A stretch of DNA of 64,000 bases from Gracilibacillus salinarum (GTDB taxonomy: Bacteria > Bacillota > Bacilli > Bacillales > Amphibacillaceae), in the NCBI RefSeq assembly GCF_022919575.1, contig NZ_CP095071.1, positions 2,356,001 to 2,420,000 on the forward strand. The letters are read 5' to 3'. The notes under the pieces were generated by a model, which was not told where the DNA came from, searched no databases, and saw nothing but the letters and a program-made list of their open reading frames with translations. Both the position numbers and the translations under genes were made by a program. Positions 1-9,808 of this stretch are shown in pieces (the first letter of the stretch is position 1; every line of letters begins with the position of its first letter).

Positions 1-164
1 CCCTGGCACTCGAAAAAGCAGAACCCAATAATCTTGGCGCAGAGATTACAGAAGAAGGCATTCAATTTTTCGTTGAAGAGTCCGATATTTGGTATTTTGA
101 CCAAAAAAATCTTCACATTAAATATTCACGTAAATATGATGAAATTGAGTATATTGTAGAGTAA
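1..164 (+). CDS. HesB/IscA-like (YneR-type) protein, C-terminal part
   Basis: Only the 3' end is present. The open frame runs from base 3 to a TAA at 162-164 and encodes about 53 residues. The text resembles the end of Bacillus YneR/HesB-family proteins: a segment with EEGIQFFVEESDIWYFD, followed by a short basic/acidic tail. Family members are small IscA-fold proteins linked to iron-sulfur cluster handling. The N-terminal part with the first cysteines lies outside the window, so function cannot be judged further. No terminator hairpin is obvious right after the stop; a degenerate repeat follows. Confidence 0.6.
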   Translation, partial: LALEKAEPNNLGAEITEEGIQFFVEESDIWYFDQKNLHIKYSRKYDEIEYIVE

Positions 165-190
165 TATTCCATGATCAGTAGCCCCACGCA

Positions 191-470
191 CTCTTACCGT
201 TACGATATCTAGAAACCATTGCTTAAGCTTAGAAAATATGCCGAGACTCCTCATGCCTCACCGCGAGCTGAAGATCCACTTTGTCTGTGCCTGCATCTGC
301 AAGTATCGCTTTGAAGTGGTCTTCCTCGGCACAAGGCAGCACAAGTAGTAGCCTGGCAGACTGCCGTGCTCACTGGACTTGAAGCATATTTCCGGGAGCT
401 TTACTAAGTAGATAAAATATTTCAAAATGACCATCTTGCAATACAACCTTAGTAGACATATGTATGATCA
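191..470. repeat. Composite repeat family 1, degenerate single-module fragment (copy 0)
   Basis: This gene-free stretch holds one decayed module A of the dispersed repeat. It has the arm reading GAGCTGAAGATCCACTT near 268-284, the long apical insert, and an arm ending ATTTCCGGGAGCTTT near 393-407. Terminal inverted repeats and module B are missing. The short open frames here are by-products of the GC-richer repeat. Confidence 0.7.
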
Positions 471-515
471 GAACTACACTTATCCCCCCAATCTTAACCT
501 GAATTTTCATCATAC

Positions 516-562
516 AAAAAAGCAACAAGGAGAACTGTCATTTGTCCTCTTTGCTGCTTTAG
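516..562 (-). terminator. Rho-independent terminator of the GH43 gene
   Basis: On the minus strand AAGCAGCAAAGAGG pairs imperfectly with CTCCTTGTTGCTT across a short loop, and a run of six T follows. It lies immediately after the GH43 stop codon. Confidence 0.75.
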
Positions 563-563
563 A

Positions 564-1724
564 TTAGTTCAGTGTTATATACGCCTTTGCTTTGTGATTG
601 GAGAAATCTAACTTATAACCTGGCTGACCGAAGTACGGGAATCCGTCTTCTGTCCAGAATAGTCTTTGAATATGAGCATGGCGATTATGATCGTATAATG
701 GATTCTCCGTATTAAATCCTTTATATGGTCTCGCATGGTAGATGAGAATATCATTCCCATTCTCATCGACACTAAAGCTATTATGGCCTGGTCCATATTT
801 CTTTGTTTCGTCACTGGATACAAGTACCGGATTCTTCTCCTTTGTCCAGGAAGACGGATCCAATAAATCACTGCCTACATCTGCATGCAGTAGACCAACT
901 GCATAGTTCTCATCGGTTGCACTAGCTGAAAATGCAATAAAAATGCGTTGATCATTTTTAATCATAGCAGGACCTTCATTCACATCAAATCCGATTACTT
1001 CCCAATCATATTCAGGTGTTGAAAGTAAAACTTGTTGCTTGATCGTCCACGGATTTTCCATCTCTGCAATATACAGATTAGAAATCGTATCATTCTCGAC
1101 TTTTTGAGCCCATACTAAATACCGTTTACTTTGATGCTCAAATGTAGTAGCATCTAGTGAAAAACTTTGAAAAGAGGTATTGATTTGTCCTTTTTCAATC
1201 CATTCGCCTTCTAATGGATTCTCTGCATCACATTCTAATACATAAGGTCTGATTGCCCAGACATCCTCTTTTTCACCAGCAGCGAAATGCATGTACCACT
1301 TACCATCAATATAGTGAATTTCCGGCGCCCATATATGTTCTGACATAATACCTGATTCATGCTTCCACCATATAACCTTTTCTTCTGCTTCTGGTAAGCC
1401 TTCGATAGTTTTCGACCTTCTTAAAACAATTCGGTCATATAACGGATATGACCCTGTGAAATAATAATATCCATCTGTATGTTTATATAAATATGGATCT
1501 GCTCTTTGCTCTATAAACGGTTTTGAATAATCAATATGTTCAATTTCGCCTTCTACTTCCGTATTTCCTTTACTTTCAAGTTCGTTAATATTTACATCAT
1601 TCCACTTAACAGGAAATGGTGCTGTTAATTTCCGATCCAGATCAACAAGGACTTGTTCCGGCAACGAAAGATCCGCACCCTTATCAATACTGATCATCAC
1701 GTCATGTATCCGCTTTATTTCCAT
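564..1724 (-). CDS. Glycoside hydrolase family 43 protein (arabinosidase/xylosidase type)
   Basis: A 386-residue cytoplasmic GH43 enzyme, expected to release arabinose or xylose from oligosaccharides. No signal peptide is visible. The five-bladed propeller residues can be placed: Asp near residue 76 in DPYLYKH (general base), Asp near 191 in SLDATTF (pKa modulator) and Glu near 250 in NEGPA (general acid). WAPEIH near 132 is the usual GH43 signature. I chose the ATG at 1724 because GAGAGG lies nine bases upstream; the longer frame to 1784 would begin inside the promoter. It is a single-gene unit with its own promoter and terminator. The exact substrate is not decidable from sequence. Confidence 0.85.
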   Translation of the reverse strand: MEIKRIHDVMISIDKGADLSLPEQVLVDLDRKLTAPFPVKWNDVNINELESKGNTEVEGEIEHIDYSKPFIEQRADPYLYKHTDGYYYFTGSYPLYDRIVLRRSKTIEGLPEAEEKVIWWKHESGIMSEHIWAPEIHYIDGKWYMHFAAGEKEDVWAIRPYVLECDAENPLEGEWIEKGQINTSFQSFSLDATTFEHQSKRYLVWAQKVENDTISNLYIAEMENPWTIKQQVLLSTPEYDWEVIGFDVNEGPAMIKNDQRIFIAFSASATDENYAVGLLHADVGSDLLDPSSWTKEKNPVLVSSDETKKYGPGHNSFSVDENGNDILIYHARPYKGFNTENPLYDHNRHAHIQRLFWTEDGFPYFGQPGYKLDFSNHKAKAYITLN

Positions 1725-1755
1725 GTTTGACATCCTCTCTACATTCTTCCTTTTC

Positions 1756-1784
1756 ATTATAAACGAGAGGATTAACACTATCAA
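1756..1784 (-). promoter_or_regulatory. Sigma-A-type promoter of the GH43 gene
   Basis: Minus-strand TTGATA (1784-1779), a 17-base spacer and TATAAT (1761-1756). It sits about 30 bases upstream of the chosen start codon and rules out the longer reading frame. Confidence 0.7.
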
Positions 1785-1830
1785 TATATTAGTTTATCAA
1801 ATTGACTAAATACTAATTTTAAAAAATAAA

Positions 1831-1857
1831 AACCAACAGTTAATTAAACTGTTGGTT
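1831..1857 (-). terminator. Terminator overlapping the 3' end of alaT
   Basis: AACCAACAGTT (1831-1841) and its perfect complement AACTGTTGGTT (1847-1857) form an 11-bp stem. On the minus strand a T-rich tract follows. The alaT stop codon and its last codons lie inside the stem. Confidence 0.85.
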
Positions 1858-3028
1858 CATCCATTTTACTATGACGATTAACAAAACGTTCCATTCGTTT
1901 CATCGCTTCATCCAATTGTTTAATAGAAGTTGCATAGGAGCAGCGAATATATCCTTCTCCACTCTCTCCAAACACATGGCCTGGAACTACCGCTACTCTT
2001 TCTTCTTCCAACAACTTTTGAGCAAATTCTTCAGAACTGAACCCAGTCGATTGGATCGAAGGAAATACATAAAATGCTCCTCCTGGCAAATGGCAGGATA
2101 AGCCCATTTCATTCAATGCTTTAACAACAAAATTACGACGTTGTCGATAGCTCGTTTTCATCTCTCTCACGCTGTCATTACCGTTACGCAATGCCTCTAG
2201 TGCACCATGCTGAGCCATAGTTGGCGCACACATAATGGTATATTGATGTATTTTGGTCATGGCAGCCAAAATCTCAACAGGACCAGCCACATAACCCAAT
2301 CGCCAACCAGTCATCGCGAAGGCTTTGGAGAAACCGGAAATAACAATCGTACGTTCTTTCATTCCTTCAATCGCTGCCATACTGCTTGCAAGTTCATCAT
2401 AAGAAAGCTCTGCGTATATTTCATCCGAGAGAACGACTAAATCGTGCTTTTCGATGACTTTTGCAACAGCTGTTAATTCTTCTTTACTTAAAACAGCACC
2501 CGTTGGATTATTAGGACTGCACAGTACAATCGCTTTTGTACGTGGCGTAATTGCTGCTTCCACTTGCTCCGGTGTGATCTTAAACGCATTATCCGCTGTT
2601 GCACTAACAGATACAGGTACACCACCTGCCAAAGAAACAGCTGGTCCATATGAAACAAAACAAGGCTCAACGATAATTACTTCATCGCCTTGATCTAATA
2701 TCGTTCGTAAAGCAACGTCAATCGCCTGACTCGCCCCAACAGTAACTAGCAATTGATTTTCCGGATTATAAGATACATTAAATGTTTCATATAAGTATTT
2801 ACTAATTTCTTCACGAAGTTCTAACAAACCTGCATTTGCTGTATATGCTGTATAACCTTGTTCAAGCGAATGATAGCTAGCTTCGATCACATTCCAGGGA
2901 GTTACGAAATCTGGTTCCCCTACACCTAGTGATATCACATTATCCATTTTCGAAGCTAGATCAAAGAATTTACGAATACCGGATGGTTTAATATCTTGTA
3001 CTTGCTTTGCTAAGTATGAACGTGTCAT
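1844..3028 (-). CDS. alaT: PLP-dependent alanine/aspartate-type aminotransferase (AlaT/YugH-like)
   Basis: A 394-residue class I/II aminotransferase of fold type I. It shows the NNPTG cofactor motif near 173-177 and the PLP lysine in SGFSKAF (Lys about 235), and its length is normal. It is the second gene of a pair with an Lrp/AsnC regulator, joined by an ATGA overlap. That is the arrangement of B. subtilis yugG-yugH, now called alaR-alaT, where the enzyme interconverts pyruvate and alanine. Assignment to alanine rests on this synteny; the fold alone would also allow other aspartate- or aromatic-type aminotransferases. The gene ends inside its own terminator stem. Confidence 0.85.
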   Translation of the reverse strand: MTRSYLAKQVQDIKPSGIRKFFDLASKMDNVISLGVGEPDFVTPWNVIEASYHSLEQGYTAYTANAGLLELREEISKYLYETFNVSYNPENQLLVTVGASQAIDVALRTILDQGDEVIIVEPCFVSYGPAVSLAGGVPVSVSATADNAFKITPEQVEAAITPRTKAIVLCSPNNPTGAVLSKEELTAVAKVIEKHDLVVLSDEIYAELSYDELASSMAAIEGMKERTIVISGFSKAFAMTGWRLGYVAGPVEILAAMTKIHQYTIMCAPTMAQHGALEALRNGNDSVREMKTSYRQRRNFVVKALNEMGLSCHLPGGAFYVFPSIQSTGFSSEEFAQKLLEEERVAVVPGHVFGESGEGYIRCSYATSIKQLDEAMKRMERFVNRHSKMDEPTV

Positions 3029-3522
3029 GGAGTCACCATGATGCGTTTGTCATCATCGTCGCCATCATCAAATATAATTCCGTCATGTTTGTATTTTTTC
3101 AAAATAAAGTGAGTAGTAGTAGACAAAACGGTATCCAACGTCGAAAGTTTATCGGAAACAAAGCGACTTACTTCCATCATTGTCTTTCCTTCTACCGATA
3201 CACTTAGATCATAAGCGCCTGACATTAGATAAACAGCTTTCACTTCTGGGAAACGGTAAATTCTGGATGCGATTTTGTCAAAACCCAAGCCGCGAACAGG
3301 TGTTACTTTTACATCTATTAACGCTGCGACACCTTCATATTCATAAACACTAGACCAATCAACCAACGTGGAATATCCAAGGATGGCATGTTCTTTTTCT
3401 AGTTTTTGAATCATCTCTTCCACTTCTGCTGATGGAACATCTAGCATTTTACTAATCGTTTCATTATCCATTCGACCGTTTTTTTCTAATAATTTCAATA
3501 ATTCAATTTCTTTTTGTTCCAA
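3025..3522 (-). CDS. alaR: Lrp/AsnC-family regulator (AlaR/YugG-like)
   Basis: A 165-residue Lrp/AsnC protein with an N-terminal winged helix (LLKLLEKNGRMDNETISKML) and a C-terminal RAM/AsnC ligand-binding domain (residues about 70-150, including the VKAVYLMSGAYDL region). I prefer the TTG at 3522 because AAGAAGGTG lies six bases upstream; a longer frame to 3564 lacks a good binding site. Overlap with alaT implies one transcript. By analogy with B. subtilis it should control the aminotransferase gene in response to alanine. It is divergent from the methyltransferase gene, so the AT-rich gap 3523-3660 holds both promoters. Confidence 0.85.
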   Translation of the reverse strand: MEQKEIELLKLLEKNGRMDNETISKMLDVPSAEVEEMIQKLEKEHAILGYSTLVDWSSVYEYEGVAALIDVKVTPVRGLGFDKIASRIYRFPEVKAVYLMSGAYDLSVSVEGKTMMEVSRFVSDKLSTLDTVLSTTTHFILKKYKHDGIIFDDGDDDDKRIMVTP

Positions 3523-3660
3523 TTGATTCACCTTCTTTAGAAGTTGTGTATACACTAAATACAACTGTGATTTATCTTTCTAATAGTTAATAATACTACA
3601 ATTAAATTTAAATATAAACCATATAGAAAGCAAACCTAAATCCAGAAAGGACTGAAACCA

Positions 3661-4380
3661 ATGTTCAGCTATCAAGACCTCCTGAATCAGTTAAAAATAG
3701 CCTATGCACATCCGGGCGGAAAAGCCACTACCAAGCAGTGGATACAACAGATTCATTTCGATCAAATGAAACACATCTTAGAAATCGGCTGTGGTACTGG
3801 CCAAACATTGAAACAATTACGAGACCATACTGAAGCTTTTCTGTATGGAATTGATCAATCCAATGAAATGGTACAAATCGCCAAAAAAGAAACGTTACAA
3901 ATGCCATTGATCGAAATTATGCAGCAACGGATCGAGGAGCTACTATTTATGCATGACTTCTTTGATCTGATTGTATCGGAATCAGTTCTTGCTTTCACAC
4001 CGATTTCAGAAAACCTCGAATTTTTAACTGATTTATTAAAGCCTGATGGTCAGATCGTTCTTGTAGAAATGGTTAAGTCTGATCAGCTTCGTCCAGAAGA
4101 AGAAGAGGAAATTAAATCCTTCTACCAGCTGCCACAACTGTTTTCAAAGCAAGAATGGCTCCTGCAATTCGAAAAGCAATCTCTCGATGTTATTACTGCA
4201 GATCAGCTCACAAAGATATCGCATACACCGCCTGCCTTACCTTCCTCCATATCCGACGAAGCAATCGATACACTCTTTCACCATTATCAATTAAATGATA
4301 AGTATAACGACTTCTTGCATACGTACTTATTTATCGTGGGAAAACGGGGGATCGGACGTGACTATTCACCCTACTACTAA
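3661..4380 (+). CDS. Class I SAM-dependent methyltransferase
   Basis: A 239-residue soluble protein with a Rossmann methyltransferase core. Motif I is LEIGCGTGQTL near residues 40-50, an acidic residue follows at the end of strand 2 (YGIDQS), and a post-I region reads FFDLIVSESVLAF. AGAAAGGA lies ahead of the ATG. The substrate cannot be named; UbiE/small-molecule-type enzymes share this layout. The next gene starts inside the end of this one, so the two are probably co-transcribed. Confidence 0.8.
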   Translation: MFSYQDLLNQLKIAYAHPGGKATTKQWIQQIHFDQMKHILEIGCGTGQTLKQLRDHTEAFLYGIDQSNEMVQIAKKETLQMPLIEIMQQRIEELLFMHDFFDLIVSESVLAFTPISENLEFLTDLLKPDGQIVLVEMVKSDQLRPEEEEEIKSFYQLPQLFSKQEWLLQFEKQSLDVITADQLTKISHTPPALPSSISDEAIDTLFHHYQLNDKYNDFLHTYLFIVGKRGIGRDYSPYY

Positions 4381-5191
4381 GTGGATTGACACCTTCATTG
4401 AAAAGAAAGAAGCAAAATCTAAAAAAGAAGCGTTCCGCCTGCAGCAATCGATGATCTCCAAATACTTAGGTGATTCCTTTCCTGCAGTTGAATCTTCTGC
4501 CATTCACCAGCATTTATTACAACATGGTCTGTTCGCTGCAGACATCAGTCAAGAAGATTGGCAAGAGTGGAAACAGCAATCCTACGAACAAGCAGTTAAT
4601 AAAATGTATCAGAAGTGTAAACAAAGCTGGAAAGGGCCTGACACAGATATTTTTATTTTTCCTTCTAACGAGTCCATCCCAGAGTTAAAGGAATGGTTTA
4701 ACGGCAATGCAGGATTAAGTTTTCCTGATAAACTTTTTTTGTTTTTGCAAAAAGGTGCAGCCAAGCGTGAAGTTGCAGCGCTGGTCATCCATGAATACAG
4801 CCATATTTGCCGCCTCCAACGTTTTCCTAAACCAGAGCAAGATTATACATTAGAAGATGCCATTATGCTTGAAGGCATCGCTGAATGGCTAGTCCGAAAG
4901 ATGGTTGGTCCATCCTATGGCAATAAGCGCGTTACTACGGTATCTGATAAAGAATTAGCAAGGTTGTGGAAGAAATGGATAGAACCAAATCAGCAGGTAA
5001 CAAGAGGAAATGCCAAACATGACATTATTATGTATGGCTTGCGTGGTGCCCCAAAAAATCTTGGTTATATGATTGGCTTTAATGTCGTTCACCGCTTCAT
5101 GAAAAGTAAAAAATGTACAGCTACCGCATTATTGCATACCAATAACAAAAAGATTCTAAATGAAGTCAGCTTTCTTTCTACTGAAAATTAA
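4358..5191 (+). CDS. DUF2268 (YjaZ-like) putative zinc metalloprotease
   Basis: A 277-residue protein. It contains HEYSH near residue 145, a gluzincin HExxH motif, and a downstream Glu in LEGIAEW near 172, the third-ligand position expected for DUF2268/YjaZ-type predicted Zn proteases. No signal peptide is visible, so it probably acts in the cytoplasm. I placed the start at GTG 4358, preceded by a GGGGG run; the upstream frame has no better site. It overlaps the methyltransferase by 23 bases, indicating translational coupling. Protease activity is inferred from the motif only. Confidence 0.75.
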   Translation: MTIHPTTKWIDTFIEKKEAKSKKEAFRLQQSMISKYLGDSFPAVESSAIHQHLLQHGLFAADISQEDWQEWKQQSYEQAVNKMYQKCKQSWKGPDTDIFIFPSNESIPELKEWFNGNAGLSFPDKLFLFLQKGAAKREVAALVIHEYSHICRLQRFPKPEQDYTLEDAIMLEGIAEWLVRKMVGPSYGNKRVTTVSDKELARLWKKWIEPNQQVTRGNAKHDIIMYGLRGAPKNLGYMIGFNVVHRFMKSKKCTATALLHTNNKKILNEVSFLSTEN

Positions 5192-5286
5192 TGAATGTGC
5201 CGACGTACAACTGACCACTCCCTTCCTATTAACTGGCATATGCTAGTAAAAGTTAGAGGTAATTGCTAATGGAAAGGAGCTTGGTC

Positions 5287-5553
5287 ATGTCACACTATGA
5301 TTTTTGTTGTAATAATATGGGACGTCCGGTACGAATCGTGACACATAATGGTGAAATACACAGAGGCGTTATCCGAAATGTTAATCGCTCGAAGGTTTTT
5401 CTAGAGCCATTTGGCGGAAATAACCGAATGGGTGGATATGGTATTGGCTATTACGGTGGTGGATATGGTGGTTACGGCCGAGGAGGATTTGGTTTAGGTA
5501 TCGCTCTTGGCGCCATCGCAACAATTGCGTTCCTGCCACTTTTCTTCTGGTAA
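5287..5553 (+). CDS. Small Gly/Tyr-rich protein with LSm-like N-terminus and hydrophobic tail
   Basis: An 88-residue protein. The first half (MGRPVRIVTHNGEIHRGVI) looks like an Sm/LSm-type small beta-barrel segment. The middle is a Gly-Tyr-rich stretch (GGYGIGYYGGGYGGYG), and the end is strongly hydrophobic and could be a membrane anchor. GGAAAGGAGC precedes the ATG at 5287; the frame upstream of it lacks a site. Gly-rich small proteins of this kind occur in spore-formers, some in spore coats, but I cannot assign a role. A strong terminator follows. Confidence 0.65.
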   Translation: MSHYDFCCNNMGRPVRIVTHNGEIHRGVIRNVNRSKVFLEPFGGNNRMGGYGIGYYGGGYGGYGRGGFGLGIALGAIATIAFLPLFFW

Positions 5554-5620
5554 GACTAGCAAGGATGAATAAAACAATATTGTATCACCTATCTTCCCAC
5601 TTCGGTGAGTATTCTCAAAG

Positions 5621-5663
5621 AAACTCGGCATTCGCCTCTTCATAAGCAAATGCCGAGTTTTTC
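5621..5663 (+). terminator. Rho-independent terminator
   Basis: AACTCGGCATT and AATGCCGAGTT form a perfect 11-bp stem followed by a T run. It closes the unit ending with the Gly-rich gene. Confidence 0.85.
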
Positions 5664-5666
5664 CTA

Positions 5667-6375
5667 TCAGCAAAAAAATATATAAGTACAGCAATAGAAC
5701 AAATCATGCTGAACATCACGTTTGGTTCTTATAATATGGATTATGTAAACTAAGGCTGTATTGCAGAATGATCATTTTGATATATTTTATCTGCGTTGCA
5801 AAGCTCCGGAAATAGGCTCCGCGTCCTGTGGGCACGGCTTCAGCTAGGCTACTACTTGAACAGCATCTGTGCTGCATTGTGCCGAGGAAGCTCACTTCGA
5901 AGCGATACTTGCAGACACAGGCACAAATATAAGTGGATCTTCAGCTCGCACTGATTCCACGGGAGTCTCCGCCTATTTCCTGCGCTTAAGGGAAGTGCTA
6001 CAACTTACGGTGCAGCTAAAAGCAGTGGTTCTCGGTATTATGTTATTTAAAATCTGATATTTATGGTGCAATCAATATGCTAGCAATTCCAGAATTTGTA
6101 GAGCCAAAATCCTAGCGTAGGCCAACCACGTAGACTCCCGCGGGATTATGCAGGCGCTGAAGATCCACTTTGTGAAGCGCCCTTCTTCACAAAGTTAGCT
6201 TCAGCCGTGCCCCGCAGGACGCGGAGTGGTTGGACGGAGCGGTATCCCAGCACATGAATCATTTCAAAATTACCACTAAGCATAAAGCGGCTAGTTTACA
6301 TAATCCATATTATAGGAAGTTGTACATTATTCTGTTAGTTTGAACCGGGTGGGCTTTTCTTGTTTTTCCTATTAT
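5667..6375. repeat. Composite repeat family 1, copy 1 (complete, outer flanks inverted)
   Basis: Terminal inverted repeats TATAATATGGATTATGT (from 5730) and its complement (ending 6314) enclose module A (about 5800-6000) and module B (about 6115-6245). Module A carries the long apical insert. Module B carries the short hairpin TTTGTGAAG/CTTCACAAA. The outer flank on the left (5667-5727) matches, as reverse complement, the right flank of copies 2, 5 and 6. The outer flank on the right (6317-6375, with ACCGGGTGG) matches their left flank reversed. No gene is present. Confidence 0.85.
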
Positions 6376-6411
6376 TGGTACATTCTAAAATTTTATGTTT
6401 TCCTAATATGT

Positions 6412-6448
6412 AAAAAAGCGGAACCGTTTGGACGATTCCGCTTTTTTT
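6412..6448 (-). terminator. Bidirectional terminator after the 116-residue hypothetical gene
   Basis: AAAGCGGAA and TTCCGCTTT pair, with A and T runs on both sides, just downstream of the minus-strand stop at 6450. Confidence 0.85.
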
Positions 6449-6449
6449 G

Positions 6450-6797
6450 TTATTTATTGAAAGACTCCTGGTCAACATATCCCTCATTATCCATAATAAT
6501 TCTTAATGCCTCTTGAAAATCATCCTCAGACACTTCACACTCTAACGTGTACTCTCTCGGGTCATTATCTACTTCTAACCCTTCATCATCTTGTCTGAAG
6601 GCTGCCACAATACCACCGCCTGCTCCCATTCCAGAAGTATTGTTACCTGAATAAGTTAACGGGGTCAGAATCAGCGTATGGTCAGCATCAGGTAATTGAT
6701 CCACACGAATATCATTGGTCTTCAACTTATTTAAATCTGCCTTTACAGACTCTGCATCATTTTCCGTCTTAAAGAAAGCTTGTAATGGTTTATACAT
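6450..6797 (-). CDS. Hypothetical small acidic protein
   Basis: A 115-residue soluble acidic protein that I do not recognise with certainty. It begins KPLQAFFKTENDAESVKADL, a strand-helix pattern like that of GSP17M/YflT-type general stress proteins, has a Gly-rich centre (GMGAGGGIVAAF) and ends in a second alpha/beta segment. It may be a two-subdomain ferredoxin-like fold. The start at 6797 is chosen because GAGAGG lies nine bases upstream, whereas the in-frame ATG at 6806 abuts it. It is a single-gene unit with its own terminator. Confidence 0.6.
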   Translation of the reverse strand: MYKPLQAFFKTENDAESVKADLNKLKTNDIRVDQLPDADHTLILTPLTYSGNNTSGMGAGGGIVAAFRQDDEGLEVDNDPREYTLECEVSEDDFQEALRIIMDNEGYVDQESFNK

Positions 6798-6963
6798 TAC
6801 TCTCATCCTCTCATTTTAATGATGTACTGATTATAATGTACCCGTTTCCAAAAAAAATAAACTTTATGTAAATTTTTTTTGATCTACTGAGTTTTTAGCC
6901 AAAATCTTTAGTAAAATAAAACAGAGAGTACCATACACCTAAACAATCAAGGATGGTGACGTA

Positions 6964-8253
6964 ATGGACAAGTTAACAAAACATGAAAAAAGTTGGGTTT
7001 TTTATGACTGGGGAAGCTCTGCATATTCCATTATTATAACAACAGCTATTTTCCCCATCTTTTACAAAGCACAAGCAAGTGCAGTAGGGATCGAAGCAGC
7101 TGATTCCACGGCATATTTAGGATATACCATTTCCATTTTCACCTTTATATTGGCAATGCTAGGACCTATACTAGGAACTATCGCTGATTATAAAGGCTTG
7201 AAAAAAAGATTTTTTGTCAGCTTCATCTGTTTAGGTATTTTCTCCACCTTTGCACTTATTTTTGTTCCCGAAGGAGAATGGCTGCTGCTGTTAGTGTTTT
7301 ACACATTGGCATCTTTAGGATCTACTGGTGCAAATGTTTTTTATGATGCCTTCCTTGTAGATGTAACAGACGATAAACGGATGAATAAAGTTTCTTCTCG
7401 TGGATTTGCTCTCGGTTATATCGGTAGTGCCATTCCTTTTGTTCTTAGTATTGCTATCATTTTACTTGCCCAGCAAGGAGTCCTCCCCAATACCAGTACC
7501 ACCGCAAGTAAAGTAGCCTTTCTGATTACGTGTTCATGGTGGGCGATTTTTGCTATACCCATTATAAAAAATGTCCAACAGGTGCATTATATAGAAAGAG
7601 ATCCTAAGCCAGTCAGCCAAAGTTTCAAAAGATTATTTCGCACCATCCGCAATATTAAACAATATAAATATTTAACTTTATTTTTAATAGCTTATTTCTT
7701 TTATATCGATGGTGTAGGTACGATTATTTCAATGTCTACCGCATATGGAACAGATGTCGGTCTTAGTTCTACAGTATTGTTAGTAGTATTATTCGTTACT
7801 CAGGTCGTTGCTGCTCCATTCGCAATTTTGTACGGTAGATTAGCGGATCGTTTTTCTGCAAAAAGCATGTTAAATGTTGGTATTATTATATATATGGTCG
7901 TTTGTATTTATGGATATTTCTTAGAAACAGCATTTGATTTCTGGGTACTTGCCATGCTGGTCGCCACTTCACAAGGCGGTTTGCAAGCATTAAGCAGGTC
8001 TTACTTTGCCAAATTAATTCCAAAAAACAATGCAAACGAATTCTTTGGTTTTTACAACATTTTTGGGAAGTTCGCCTCTATTACTGGACCATTGTTACTT
8101 GGCGTTACCGCTCAAATAACCGGGAAATCTAATGCAGGAATATTAAGCTTAATCATCCTGTTTGTATGTGGAATGATCATTCTTTATTTCGTACCATCAG
8201 ATAAAAAATTCGAACAATCAAATGCTTCAACATCAGGGAGAAGTACCGTTTGA
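6964..8253 (+). CDS. MFS transporter, UMF1/Atg22-like family
   Basis: A 429-residue integral membrane protein with about twelve hydrophobic segments. The opening WVFYDWGSSAYSIIITTAIF is characteristic of the Atg22-like UMF1 branch of the major facilitator superfamily. Bacterial members are predicted effluxers, possibly of amino acids as for yeast Atg22, but substrates are unknown. AAGGATGG precedes the ATG. The next gene, glutamate dehydrogenase, lies 66 bases downstream on the same strand without an intervening terminator, so co-transcription and an amino-acid link are possible; this is inference. Confidence 0.8.
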   Translation: MDKLTKHEKSWVFYDWGSSAYSIIITTAIFPIFYKAQASAVGIEAADSTAYLGYTISIFTFILAMLGPILGTIADYKGLKKRFFVSFICLGIFSTFALIFVPEGEWLLLLVFYTLASLGSTGANVFYDAFLVDVTDDKRMNKVSSRGFALGYIGSAIPFVLSIAIILLAQQGVLPNTSTTASKVAFLITCSWWAIFAIPIIKNVQQVHYIERDPKPVSQSFKRLFRTIRNIKQYKYLTLFLIAYFFYIDGVGTIISMSTAYGTDVGLSSTVLLVVLFVTQVVAAPFAILYGRLADRFSAKSMLNVGIIIYMVVCIYGYFLETAFDFWVLAMLVATSQGGLQALSRSYFAKLIPKNNANEFFGFYNIFGKFASITGPLLLGVTAQITGKSNAGILSLIILFVCGMIILYFVPSDKKFEQSNASTSGRSTV

Positions 8254-8289
8254 GTCAATCGGGTATAGGGAACAACATTCTGTAGATGA

Positions 8290-9687
<1,398 letters not shown>

Positions 9688-9808
9688 CCGGAATTACGTC
9701 CCCCCCCTTCCCTTTCTCGTACATGTAAATAATGAGGAAGCGAATTGGTTAGCTGAAGCAGGGCATATCCTTTTTTATAAGAACGCTTAGAAGCAAAATA
9801 CCTTGAAG

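Noticed and set aside
5869..6057. Open frames of 60-75 codons inside the composite repeats (also 258-446, 23226-23438, 23514-23735, 52225-52410, 52454-52651)
   Set aside because: They follow the GC-richer repeat arms, have no good ribosome binding sites, encode no recognisable proteins, and their frames are not kept between copies.
5728..6316. Integron attC or ordinary MITE interpretation of the composite repeats
   Set aside because: No integrase or cassette structure is present. A simple MITE does not explain shared outer flanks with a flipped interior or missing clean target duplications, though an inserted element at a fixed target cannot be fully excluded.
9700..9707. C8 homopolymer after gdhA as a phase-variation tract
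   Set aside because: It is downstream of the stop codon and outside any promoter or coding frame, so length changes would have no evident effect.
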